Source: Sinonovacula constricta
Lineage: Eukaryota; Mollusca; Bivalvia; Cardiida; Solecurtidae
DNA length: 64,000 nt
Direction of reading: 5' to 3'
Assembly: GCA_007844125.1 (NCBI GenBank)
Contig: CM017556.1
Coordinates: 26,268,830 to 26,332,829, forward strand
In this document: piece by piece, positions 48,336 to 59,699 of the stretch
How the letters are laid out: each line of letters opens with the position of its first letter
Position numbering within the stretch: the first letter of the stretch is position 1
Notes under the pieces: model-generated
The model's database searches: none
What the model saw: the letters and a program-made list of their open reading frames with translations, nothing else
Told to the model about the DNA's origin: nothing
Program-made: the position numbers and the translations under genes

Positions 48336-49668
48336 TCACACTGTGTACTTTATTTATCTTATAAGCGTATTAACGAATATTTACCCCAGTTTCAACAACT
48401 AAATACTATCAGCGGAAGAATATCCGGCAAATGCGCACTAATAAAGCGGTTACAAAAACTCAATAACTCAAACCGCTTATAGCAAACAGTAAAACACTGC
48501 CTGCTTATGAAATTTAATTTTTGAAGTCTATTAGTCTTCACGTGTACTAACATACAATAATTATAACTAAGATCGGCAACCTTCAACAAACTTGTTTCTA
48601 CTAACCGCACATAATGTTTTACGCGTATTTCCCCCTTTTTTTAAAGAACTATTATTGCCGTTTTCAACAACATGACATAGTAAACTTTTGCCACGGACAG
48701 AGCCCTGGGACAGACAATAGCAGACAACAGGAGCCAGCTTTGACAGTCGATGAAATGCAAAAGTAACATTTTGTCAGGCAGTCGTCAAAGCCCAGCAGAC
48801 GTTTTAAAGGAAAGAAAGTTCGGATGACATGAGAAAAAAATAAATCTTATCATGTCTTTAAAAGTAAAAAAAAATCAACAACAAAATTTTATTGTCACTT
48901 AGACGGCCTATACACATGTAGTATCACATTCAATAACATTTTATATAAACACATATACAGATGCATAAATGTTAGATCGAAAAAGATTGTGTATAAACCT
49001 GCAATAATAAGGCAGGTAGCGGGAAAAAAACTTTGTCAAAACAAACTTTAGCCTAGTCGGAGTGCATTGTAATATTGCTTCACAAAGGTACCATAATGTT
49101 CTGTTCACATTTCCAGAGGGGCTTTGCTAGATTGCTAGCCAGGCATGTTTATATATATATATATAATATCAGATTTCCGTATTATATACAATTAAGTTTA
49201 CTAAAAGGAAGTTTTAAAATAAAATAAAAGCAAAAAGTGGCAATTTCGATAAAAACTATAACATATAATGCACGCGATGTTACCCGCCTTTACCATCTAC
49301 TGTAACTATGTAAGGGTGATGGTATTTAGTGAAAGGGTCAACAAATAAAGGTTAGTAAAGGGCGTTCGGTGGTTCCTCACTCTCGATGAGTGTTTTGTGA
49401 CAGGGATAAATATAAATGATATAAAAAATCAAGTATAATTCTGCAGAGAATATAAACATTTATCAAAGGAATGATTTTTTGGACTTGCGTAAGCTGGACT
49501 AAAAGTTATACCGTTTGTGCATCTGAAAATAAAGAGTAACATTAGTACAAGTGACCTTGGAGATTGCTCCATGTATATGAGCAACCACAGAACTGGAAAA
49601 CAACAACAGCCAAAGCGATTATTCTTTGCAATTATACTTATTTTATGAAAACAACAACAACAACAACG
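48336..49668. other. AT-rich spacer, no gene seen
   Basis: No supported exon. Contains a short (TA)n run near 49,150-49,164. Confidence 0.4.
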
Positions 49669-49901
49669 AATTTTATTAGCAGAGCACGCATTCTATATAA
49701 TAAGAACATGTACAAGGGAAAAGAAAATGAGAAATCATAAATGCTGTGTAAACCAAGCAAGAAATGGAAATAGCGTTCAGAAAGCAGGTAAGATCAAATA
49801 TTAAAAAAAAAAACGATATAAGAAAAGTGTGAAAAGAAAGACTAGAGAACGCGCACTTGCCTCCCTTTCCAAATAACATCGGAGTTAATTCTTCGGAAAA
49901 A

Positions 49902-50077
49902 TCAGTCTCCATGTTTGTATGACTTAAAATCGGTAACAACAGTTGATTTAACAACAGTTGGATATTGCAAGCCGTGGTGAGGTGTAAAGAATGGACAACT
50001 ATCACTATCGAGCCTAGTTTTAAAGTGATTTCTTGTTTTCGGGTAAGCAAACGGGACTTTACCAAAATGACCCAAAC
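49902..50077 (-). CDS. Possible last coding exon of an unrecognised gene
   Basis: On the minus strand a pyrimidine-rich acceptor (ACATTCGCACCACTAG) is followed by an open frame of about 58 codons reading SLGHFGKVPFAYPKTRNHFK, then CPFFTPHHGLQYPTVV, and ending KSYKHGD at TGA. The Pro/Tyr/His-rich short-motif style resembles ciliary microtubule inner proteins, but no family can be named. An AATAAA signal lies about 230 bp downstream on the same strand (49,671-49,676), consistent with a terminal exon. Upstream exons were not found among the repeats to the right. Confidence 0.4.
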
Positions 50078-50099
50078 TTCCTAGTGGTGCGAATGTGAG

Positions 50100-51378
50100 C
50101 AAGCTTTACCGATTTTCATGCAAGTTATAGGAGCTGTTGCGAGAATCTAAATTTATGAACTGCAAACACCTTGAATATATTAGCTCTTATCATTGCTAAT
50201 TGGAAAAGGACTGGGTAAAATGACATTGTATCTCAAAGACCTTTTTCTTGTACATATTAGAGGACATGTTTTTTACGGTCGACTTTATTTCCAACTCACT
50301 TTTTTACGCGTTGCATAGGCTTGTTTACGATATTTTTACTAATTTTGTACTCTTCATTTAAAAATTAACTAACTGCACAAAGGTGAGGTATGGATTTTCT
50401 GACCGCCGTGTGATTTATTACATCTGAACCTGCCAGGACTCGTTTCACTGAAACCAGGTTCGAACTCTGAAACCGACCACGACATATTAGTACTTGAGCA
50501 AGACTTTTAACTGCATACAGCTTCAGGCACTCAGTACCTGACTACTGGTTCAACCCCGGATTTGGGCAGTCGAGAGGGATTATTATGAGGTTAAGGAACC
50601 TGTTTTCCAATCGACTGTTAATACACACGTTTAAACTAAACTTTAAATAGCCAGTACTCGGGTTGTAATATTCCCTCTGCATTTCAACACACGAAAAGAT
50701 TATATTATTGTACGGGTATTTAGGCAGCTGTTGCAGATCATTCTATGTAGTAAGTGAGAATGAGTATATTTTGTCACCCTGATAATTGCTTGCACAAGCA
50801 TATTATTGAAAGGGGTCAATGCCACTACAGATCAACCGTTATCTAGCAACCGTTACCTAGCAACCGTTACATAACAACCGTTACATAGCAGAGTCTTGTA
50901 AACATATTAATTCAAGAAAGTTAAACAAATATCGAACCAATACTTAAACATGAAAGAGTATATCTTGAGAGTATACAAAGATATAGTAGTAAAGATAATG
51001 CCAGTGGATCGACCCACATAATATTTCTTGTATACCCATATAGTCAGAGTTAATAACCTTACTTGTGTCATATTGGAATGAAATAGAGGAAAGTCATCCC
51101 TTCAAAGTCTACTTATCTGGCCAGGAAAGCTGCTACAATAGTTCAGGCTTTTATGTGTCTTTATTTTGATATCTTTCGTTATTTCTTCAGTTTTCTATCT
51201 TCATCTTAAGTTTTTAGTTTTAAGTGAACCCGACATTGCTTTTCAGAGAACAGAAATGATGAGTAATTTAAAAAAGGGCGCTCATCACGACCTGCCAAAT
51301 TCGGCTTTTGGGTTTTATTTACAACTAGGAAGTACATAAAGTGACATAGGGGTTTTATTTTTGACGTTTATGTCCCAC
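50100..51378. other. Spacer, no gene seen
   Basis: Around 50,455-50,570 two B-box-like phrases (ggttcgaactct and ggttcaaccccgg) suggest a degraded tRNA-derived repeat. Short tandem cgttacctagcaac / cgttacataacaac motifs lie near 50,838-50,888. Confidence 0.35.
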
Positions 51379-51463
51379 ACTACTACTACTGCTGCTGCTA
51401 CTGCTGCTGCTGATGCTACTACTACTACTGCTGATGCTACTACTACTACTACTACTGCTGATG

Positions 51464-51507
<44 letters not shown>

Positions 51508-51514
51508 GCTGATG

Positions 51515-51558
<44 letters not shown>

Positions 51559-51565
51559 GCTGATG

Positions 51566-51603
<38 letters not shown>

Positions 51604-51637
51604 GCTACTACTACTACTACTACTACTACTGCTGATG

Positions 51638-51678
<41 letters not shown>

Positions 51679-51937
51679 GCTACTACTACTACTACCACTA
51701 CTACTACCACTACTACCACCACTACTACTACCACCACCACTAACATAACTACTACCACCACCACTACGACGACCACTACTACTACCACCACAACAAACAT
51801 TACTACTACCACTTCTACTACTATTATCACCACTATCACTACTACTACCATAACAACAACAACATCTACTACTACTGCCCCTACCTTTACTTCGAATACT
51901 ACTACCACCACCACCACCACCACCACCACTACTACTA

Positions 51938-51973
<36 letters not shown>

Positions 51974-53307
51974 TTACAACAACAACTACTACTACTGCCA
52001 CTACCACTACTTCGACTACTACTACCACTTCCACCACTACTACTACCACCACCACCACTACTACTACTAACACTACTACTACTACAACAACAACTACTAC
52101 TAGACAACTTCTACTACTACTACTTCTACTACTACTACTACAACAACTACTACTACTACAACAACTACTACTACTTCTACTACTACTACTACTACTACTA
52201 CTACTGCTACAACTAGTACTAGCACTGCTATCACTTCTACTACTACTGCAACTACCACTACCACATCTTCTGCTGCTTCTACTACTACTTCTTCTTTAAT
52301 ACCACTTCTACCACTACCACTATTACTACTGCTGCCACTTCCACCACAACCACTACTACTACTTCCACCACCACCACTACCACTACTACTATAACCACTT
52401 CTACTACAACTACTACCACTTCTACTACTACCACCACTACTACTACCACCACAACCACCACCACCACTACTACTACAACTACTACCACTTCTACTACTAC
52501 CACTAGTACTTCCACCACTACTAATGCAACTACTACTACTGGTACCACTGCCATTAGTACTACCACCACTTCTACTGCAACCACTACTACTGGTACCACT
52601 GCCATTAGTACTACCACCACTTCTACTGCAACCACCACTACTGGTACCACTGCCATTAGTACTAACACCACTTCTACTGCAACCAATACATCTGGTACCA
52701 CTGCCATTAGTACTACCACCACTTCTACTGCAACCACTACTACTCCTACTACCACTGCCATTATTTCCACTACTTCTATCACTACTGCTACAACCACTAC
52801 TTCTATTTATCACCACTATCACTACCACTACTGCGACAACTACTTCTACCACTACTATTACCTCTTCTTTTACTACTACAACCACTGCACGACCACTATC
52901 ACTATTACTTCTACCACTACTATTACTTCTGCCACAACCGCTACCCCTTTCGCTACTACTACCCACTTTTACTGCTGCTACTACCACTTCCACTACTACT
53001 ACCACACCGCTACTACAACTGCCATTACCACCACTATTACTATTATTATTATTACTATTACTACTACTACTACTACTACTTACACTAATGCTTGATTACT
53101 ACTACCACTATCACCACTACTACTACCACTACCAATGCTGCCACTACCACTACTACTACCACTAATACCAGTACTACCATCACCACGACTACTACTGCTA
53201 CTGCTGCTACTACTACCACTACTACCACTACTACTACTACTCCTACTACTACTTCTACTACTACTACTACCATTATTACTACTATTACTTCTACTATTAC
53301 ATATTGA
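51379..53307. repeat. Large (ACT)n trinucleotide block (~1.9 kb)
   Basis: Nearly 2 kb of ACT triplets with interspersed gct, acc, ttc and att changes. A longer-order repeat of about 57 bp (ggtaccactgccattagtac plus ctaccaccacttctactgca) occurs at about 52,540-52,735. Frames reading polythreonine, polyleucine, polyvaline and polyserine in several phases arise from the triplet repeat and are not genes. Confidence 0.95.
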
Positions 53308-53340
53308 CTATTACTACGTAAGTTGAACAACCTCAGGGTT

Positions 53341-53368
53341 TCCCCCCCCCCCCAAAAAAAAAAAAAAC
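53341..53368. repeat. Poly(C)/poly(A) run
   Basis: About 12 C followed by about 14 A. Confidence 0.85.
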
Positions 53369-53984
53369 ATAATTTAATATTAAATTGTACTTTCCTTCCG
53401 CATAACTAACACCTGACAGATATATCAGGATCCATCTCAGGTAAAATCATTCAACAGTCCCTGCTAAAGGATATCTTTAAATATGTATTGTGTAAAACCT
53501 TTTGTATTATGTGTAAATGTTGGATGTATATTGGCTATGGGCCTGTAAATGTATTATGTTCTTTCCTGTTCTGTTAACATCTGCCATAGACCCACGTTAT
53601 ATTGCGCATGAATAGACATTTACATAAAATTAAAATAAAAGCCATTTGGTCATGATTTGCATTTTTATGAAATAGTTGTGCAAAAAAGTTATTTTTAAAA
53701 GGCACAACTTTGTTGAATCAGAAAAGCACAGGACACATAACATGAGAAATGTCGACAAGTTTTGTTTATGTAAAATGTTCCTATGACTACTTAAGCATTA
53801 CGGTAAATCTCACTGTAGCCACACTGCTAGCATCCACACAAGCCTTTGATTTATTTTACAAAACCACATCTGAATACAACCCAGCCTGCACTCATGAGGG
53901 GTCACTGACGATGTCAACAATAGCTTTTTTGATATATTTTGGCTTCTTGTCACTCTAGTTTTAATGAATGCATATGATATGAAT

Positions 53985-54250
53985 AACTTCAAATGTTCAA
54001 GGTCCCAGGTTCTGACCAAGGCCAAGACATACCATAGCCATAAAACATGGGAGTGGTAAACCTTTCTTGCTTACGCTCCAGCAAATATAATGACTGTTCC
54101 ACGACTGGTTGGCCCGGCATGCAGAATTATGTGCCTCGATGAGGCGTTATGTGATCATGGCATGACAGCACATTCATGGCAGCACTAGATGTACTTGACA
54201 CGAACACCGTCTCTTGATAACTTTTTAAGAACGAACCAACCAGTCAACAA
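53985..54250 (+). mobile_element. tRNA-derived SINE, diverged and 5'-truncated
   Basis: Co-linear with the SINE at 23,862-24,171 from the B box onward: caggttctgacca for the B box, ggagtggtaaacctttcttg, cttacgctcc, cgactggttggcccggca, gatgaggcg and gaacaccgtctcttgataac. The A-box region is missing or unrecognisable. The body is more diverged than the complete copy. Confidence 0.75.
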
Positions 54251-55621
54251 CAAATTAGTTCTGTCAATTTTTTAAGTATTTCCCCCGTCTATTTGTCTCT
54301 CCTGTTTGACAATTCACCAGTCATTTTCATTATGCTTCCTTCCGTCCCCTTGTATTCCTATCAGTTTACAATAAGTATATTCTTTACGTTTCCCCTTTGT
54401 CTGTTCAGAGTTTATTTGCTATTTCCAAATCTAATATAAAAGTTTATATTTATAAGTATAAGTTCTAATATGCATACATTATGAATTGGCATCGCATATT
54501 GTGTTAAAAAAGATCAATGATCAATAATATATCAACATCGGGGTGGGGTCTGACTTAATTAAAAGAAGAACTCGTTGACCGACCAATTTATTGTATTACC
54601 GGCTTTATTGAAATAAAATATGATACGACTAAATTACATATAACTCTGAATTCGCACCGAACGACCCTGCTGCATCACCATTTAAACGTCAAAACATAGT
54701 TAATTACTTATAATGAGTTTGTGATCTAGATGCTGTGGTTTATCAGTAGTTGCAGATGACCCCAGTACGGCACCTTGTTGTGGTCGGTTTTTAAATACAA
54801 ACTGCATGTGCACATACCACCTTCGTCGTAAAGTAGCAAAGTTGAGTAAATCGTCGCTGTGAACTATTAGTCTGAGGTGTTTAATACCTATGCACCGGGC
54901 CATGGGTCAAACCGCATGAGCTGAATTGTCAGTTTATTGTAAAGGTCGTCCAGCGAGTAAAAAAACAGTATTAGAAAAAGATAAAATGAGCATCTGCTGG
55001 AAAGTGGTTTTATTAAACATAATTAGAAGATACTGAGATCGAGTAATGGAGCAGGCAGTAATACAGTGATCTGGCACAGGCGGTGCGTTTCCAATTCATT
55101 GAAGTGTCGTTCCTCACGTTCATAAGCATGATTAAATAAGATGAAACCAGAATATGCTGAAGATGGGTTTTATCCAAATTCACCTAAAAAGGAAGAAAGG
55201 TTAATGATAAGACGTACCATTGAATTATCGTTTTCTTGCAATTTGTGGATAAAGCAAGTTTAAAGAAAGGTGATATAGAGATGTTCTGGGTAGGTGCTAA
55301 AGAACATCCTGTATATGGAGGTGGGCGGTACCTTATGAATATTTATTTCTTAAAATATTGTTGCCCTCGTCAAAAATGCTCATTGGCTAAGTACCACTAA
55401 TAAAATAAAGAAGTCTGTTTTTAACAGTTCCCTCCCTTTGTGTAAAAGAAATAAAGACCTAGCGAAATTCATGTATTATAACATTAAGTTTTAAAATATG
55501 TACGATAGGAATTGGCTCTGTCCGTCGTTGTAGCTTTTCGTAACTTGTTTCTTATCCGGTATATGGAGGTGGGCGGTACCTTATCATACCTGTGATACCT
55601 CTGTGCTGAAGTCATATATTC
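54251..55621. other. Spacer with a GC-box repeat, no gene seen
   Basis: A 26-bp sequence containing gtatatggaggtgggcgg occurs at 55,311-55,336 and again at 55,559-55,584. A related sequence lies inverted near 59,665-59,700. No exon is supported. Confidence 0.4.
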
Positions 55622-55764
55622 GAATAGGTAAATAAGAAAAGGTCCTATCAAAATTTTCACAGATATTTAAATTTTATCTACCTGCAGACCAAGGCAGACA
55701 AGGTAAATGTAAATGTGACAAAAAACACAGAGACGAGACATAACACACAAAAAGAAAAACCATC
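55622..55764 (-). repeat. Terminal direct repeat (pseudo-LTR) of the Penelope-like element, 3' side
   Basis: Contains ggtaaataagaaaaggtcct and cctgcagaccaaggcagaca, repeated at 59,342-59,482 in the same orientation. The same sequence ends the nested fragment at 33,212 on the opposite strand, which marks it as the element's 3' terminus. Confidence 0.88.
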
Positions 55765-56453
55765 AGTTACCGCCTTGGAACGGTCAGTCGGCAAAAGGGC
55801 CAACTGGGGTGCTTAAACCTGGTTTGTGGAGCGCTCCAACCTCGCACTTCCTGAAGGTTTTTCTATCAAACAAACAGTGTAAAAAAAATATCCCGTCAAA
55901 GTGAAACAACTAACAGTAAGCACCTGCATCGGGAGTTAAAACAGATATAAAGAACTTATGAGTATACATGATAACTAGTAATAAAACAACATATGTACAG
56001 TATGTACAGTAGATAAAGCCTCGGCAACCAAAAAATTCCAAATGAGAGAGTAGTTTCAAATAAAATGAAGCAGTACAAGCGCTGATATATTATAAGAACA
56101 ATATAATGACGTCATAAATGCCATGACGTCATATGCCAAAAGTGTCAAAAGTGAAATGTAAAAAAATACGAAGAAATAATAGAATTTTAGAAAATCAACA
56201 AAATAGAAAGTAGTATTGTTTAGAGTTAATCGTTTAAAAACATATTATAAACGCCGAGGATTTATCCGCAGTTGACATATTATATATGATAAAGATTAAA
56301 AAAAATCCCGATGTTATACCTACTGTGCAATCTCACGTAAAGTGTATGGAGACTGCTCAAGTTGTCCCACCTATATAGGGCACGACTGTCCAATTATGGC
56401 TTTAAGTCACTGTTTTCATATAGTCTCAACGACCTGTCCGGTCATCGGGTAAT

Positions 56454-59181
56454 TTAAAAGCAATGCAAGTTCTTGACTGTAAAAGGGTCAATTGCAAGCA
56501 ATGCAGTACATCGAAGTATTCCCGGGTTGTAACCGTCTGCAATACATTTTCTGATAAGTTTTGTAAAGTGGTCAGAAAAGTTATTGAGACCCTTGATCTT
56601 CTTTAACTTGTATAAAACATTTCCATAAAATGCAGGATGGCTTGTGCCTTTCTGCATAAGTGTTTTCATACTGCTATTATACTTAGAAGCAATAAAATCA
56701 TTGCGGTGAAAGAATTTTGAAAACGCCTTTCTTAATTTATGAAAACGAAAGCCTTGCTGTAACAGTTTAGAAGAAATAAACAGGTTTCTATTATTGAAAT
56801 CTTCTACTTTAGTACAAACTCGTGCAAACCTTGTAAGTTGTGATATGCAAATACCATAGGAGGTAGCACGAGGTGAATCACCATTAAGGTATGGATAATT
56901 CACAATACTAAAGTTGAAATCATCGCTCTTGTCATAGATTTTAGTAGAGACGTTGTCATTGGAAATATTGATCTCAATGTCTAGAAATGCTGCATTTTAA
57001 TGTCAGTTATTTGCTTTATTAAGGGTAAGTTCTGGAGGGTAAATCAGATGGATCATTTGAGAAAAGAAAGGATTATCTATAGTTAGAATATCATCATGAT
57101 AGCATGACGTTAAACTGAAAGCCTCTATAATGTGGCTTTGGTTTGAAGGGGATAAAGTCAACATGAAATCACGTTCAAAGCAGTATAAAAACAAATCTGC
57201 AATTAATGGTGCACAGTTGGTTCCCATAGGGATACCAATTACTTATCTAAATAAAGTGTTATCGCATTTTATGTAAATATTGTCTAATAGAAAACGTAAA
57301 GCTTCACAAACATCCGTGCAAGTCCACATAGTAAACTTTTCTAAGAATGTGTTGGTAAAAAATGCATTACTTTCATGACATGCAATATATAGACGTTGCT
57401 CTCGAGCAAATGTTTTCTCAATAAGAGCAATCAATTTGGTCTTAATTAAATCATGAGGTAAAGAAGTGTACAGCGTAGAGAAATCGTAAGTATTAACTGC
57501 AGAGCAATGAAAGTTTAAAGTACGAAACTTGTCTAAGACTTCTGAAGAATTTTTAATAGACCAAAAAATGTTAATTCCTGAATTTTCATACACTTTTTCA
57601 CAATATTTAACAACGTGATTGCGAACGGCTGTAAGGCAAGACGTAAGTAGTTTAGATATGTGAGTGGTGGTGCTAGAGCTGGCATTAGCTATGAATCGTG
57701 ACTTGTATGGTGTTTTGTGAAGCTTAGGAATCCAGTACAAGGAAGGAAGTTTTTCTTGCTTTGTTTCTATTTTGATATTGAAATTATGCAATATCTGTTT
57801 ATGTTTGTCAATGACTGTCTGAAAGTCAAGGTTGGTGCAAGAGTAAGAACTGGTGGTGGATAACTCAGCACTCAGTATATTTTTGTAATAAAGTCGTCAG
57901 ACAAAAATTATGTTGTTTGAAGCTTTGTCTGCAGGTACAAGTACAAATTTATCGTGAATATTCTGAAAGGACTGTTTTAGATGTTTTAAGTGATAAAAAG
58001 GTTTCTTAGGTAAACTAGAAGGATGGGAGCGGTAGAATTTAACGCGATTTTTTATTATCTTAAAAATGGCTTTCTTCCAAGTATTAAGTGCTACTGTATC
58101 CGTGTTTTCTCTCTTACACCAGCGATCGGCAAACAGATTAATTGCATCAGCAATTTCTTTGCAACAAAGGTCAAAATCTATGTCATCTGGCAGGCGATAT
58201 TTCGGGCCCTTAAAGAGTAATTTTCTCAATTTGTAGTCATCGATGATGTTTAAATCCCCAGTAATGATATGGCCAGAAGGTAAATAACAGAAAGGTGAAG
58301 TTGAACAGTTACAAGAATCTTGAGAAGGGTCATTTAGGTTAAGGTCTGCTACTGTTTGGTTGTAATTAAAAATAAGACCTCTAATGGGTTTTTTGTACTT
58401 ATAACAAATCATTGGGTTTTCTTTGTTTTCGAAGTAACACGGGATTTTATTGATGATATTTTTGTCCCGAAAGATACTAGGTAAGTCGATAAAATCAATC
58501 CCTTTATTAATGTATTTGATTTTCATGAAATGTCGTTTATGTTGAGACTGTTTATCTATATGAGGTCTTAAAGCATGGGTAGTATACTTTTGAATGATGG
58601 AAGCCACCTCATATAAAGGATGAGTACGTAAATATATTTTATCTGCCTCATTGTCCAAAATAACTAGTGATTTCAAGGGTAGATTGGTAACTGTACAAAG
58701 TAAGGCGTGAATACCAGATCGAATATAAAGTGTGTTCAGATCTTGAATAGAAACTGTTTTCCTAAATCTGCGCTTAAGATTATGATTTTTTCTAATTCCA
58801 TGAGACCGTCGTTTGCGCTTGCGTAAAGATAGAATACTAAAGATGTCAGTGGAGTTACAGTTAAGGAATCTACATGTACTACATCTGTTATAATTACACT
58901 TGTAGATATTAAAGTACACATTATGTCCACTTTGCATTTGTGCGGGGGAATTCTTTACATTACTACTAGGAACGTTACGTAAGATACACGACTGCCGAAG
59001 AAATAAATTACTCGAATTGGAAATATAAACCCGGGAAGACGGACGTAATTTTTATTGGTGAAATATTGACAGTGACTCTTCTAGAAAATATATCATCAGA
59101 ACCATGAGACAAATGCACAGTAGACACATTATGCAATTTTAAGGGAGAAATATTAATGTTTGGTTTTAGTAGTCTGTTCAT
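56454..59181 (-). pseudogene. Reverse transcriptase ORF of the Penelope-like element
   Basis: Would catalyse cDNA synthesis for the element. From 58,937 to 56,454 one frame runs 828 codons with only four stops (57,897-57,899 TGA, 57,243-57,245 TAA, 57,003-57,005 TGA, 56,997-56,999 TAA) and no frameshift. An N-terminal extension from an ATG at 59,181 (MNRLLKPNIN...) joins through one frameshift near 59,045. Features in order: a Cys cluster C-X4-C-X2-C-X4-C near the start of the 58,937 frame, a VPADKASNNIIFV motif, YWIPKLHKTPYKSRFIA, YDFSTLYTSLPHDL, IPMGTNCAPLIADLF, the catalytic box as YHDD (the sister copy has YLDD), and a C-terminal YGICISQLTRFARVCTKVED segment. Few lesions imply recent activity. 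Confidence 0.82.
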
Positions 59182-59341
59182 GGTTGTTTCATTTCAAGTA
59201 AAATAAACCTTAGTCCAAGGTATGTCAAAAGAAAATATACGTAACAATCCTGATAGGATGAATTAGATGACAACATAGATCACATGCACGGGGAGATTTT
59301 TTACGACCGCCACACTGCACAAGCAACACTGTTGTGATTAT

Positions 59342-59482
59342 GAATAGGTAAATAAGAAAAGGTCCTATCAAAATTTTCACAGATATTTAAATTTTATCTA
59401 CCTGCAGACCAAGGCAGACAAGGTAAATGTAAATGTGACAAAAAACAGAGACGAGACATAACACACAAAAAGAAAAACCATC
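59342..59482 (-). repeat. Terminal direct repeat (pseudo-LTR) of the Penelope-like element, 5' side
   Basis: Copy of 55,622-55,764, 2 bp shorter (acagagacg against acacagagacg). It ends 14 bp from the splice donor of the candidate first exon at 59,497, placing the insertion just inside that intron. Confidence 0.88.
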
Positions 59483-59496
59483 TGTTTTGTTTTCAC

Positions 59497-59593
59497 CTTT
59501 GTAAACATGGAGAGTGTTTCGTTTTTCGTGCGTTTTAACGTACGCTTCAAACTTTTCAACCGCATTCGTGCCGGAGAAAAATTGCGCCGCCAT
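59497..59593 (-). CDS. Candidate first coding exon of an unrecognised gene
   Basis: ATG in the context aaaATGGCGGCG at 59,593 opens a 32-codon frame (MAAQFFSGTNAVEKFEAYVK... ending TLHVYK) that stops at AAAG before GTGAAA, an acceptable donor, in phase 1. Promoter motifs lie just upstream. The Penelope-like element is inserted immediately after the donor, so the next exon would lie beyond 55,620. None was recognised there. The protein family is unknown. Confidence 0.45.
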
Positions 59594-59690
59594 TTTGATT
59601 TTGAAATAGTATACGACTCAAATTCTTCTACGTCACGGATATTAACATAACACCTGATCCGGAAACTCCGCCCCCTTCAGATACTGGATG
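59594..59690 (-). promoter_or_regulatory. Promoter-like cluster upstream of the candidate first exon
   Basis: Reading toward the ATG on the minus strand: GGGGGCGGAG (GC box), TTTCCGGAT (ETS), GTGACGTAG (CRE), and AAAATGGCGGC (YY1-type, overlapping the start). The combination is typical of TATA-less housekeeping promoters. No expression evidence is available. Confidence 0.45.
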
Positions 59691-59699
59691 TTCTTTAGA

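Larger units (their letters stand above)
55622..59482 (-). mobile_element. Penelope-like retroelement, near full length with terminal direct repeats
   Basis: A long reverse transcriptase frame on the minus strand is bracketed by direct repeats of about 141-143 bp (55,622-55,764 and 59,342-59,482), nearly identical except for a 2-base difference. Such LTR-like direct repeats (pseudo-LTRs) are known for Penelope-like elements. The reverse transcriptase contains a Y-W-I-P-K-L-H-K motif, D-F-S-T-L-Y-T, and G-I-P-M-G-T-N-C-A-P. That wording also fits a broad family of RT-like proteins in invertebrates, so the superfamily name is likely but not certain. No GIY-YIG endonuclease was recognised. Confidence 0.75.

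Noticed and set aside
51315..53165. Very long polythreonine, polyleucine, polyvaline and polyserine frames up to 312 codons
   Set aside because: Several overlapping phases on both strands are open simultaneously, as expected for a triplet repeat.
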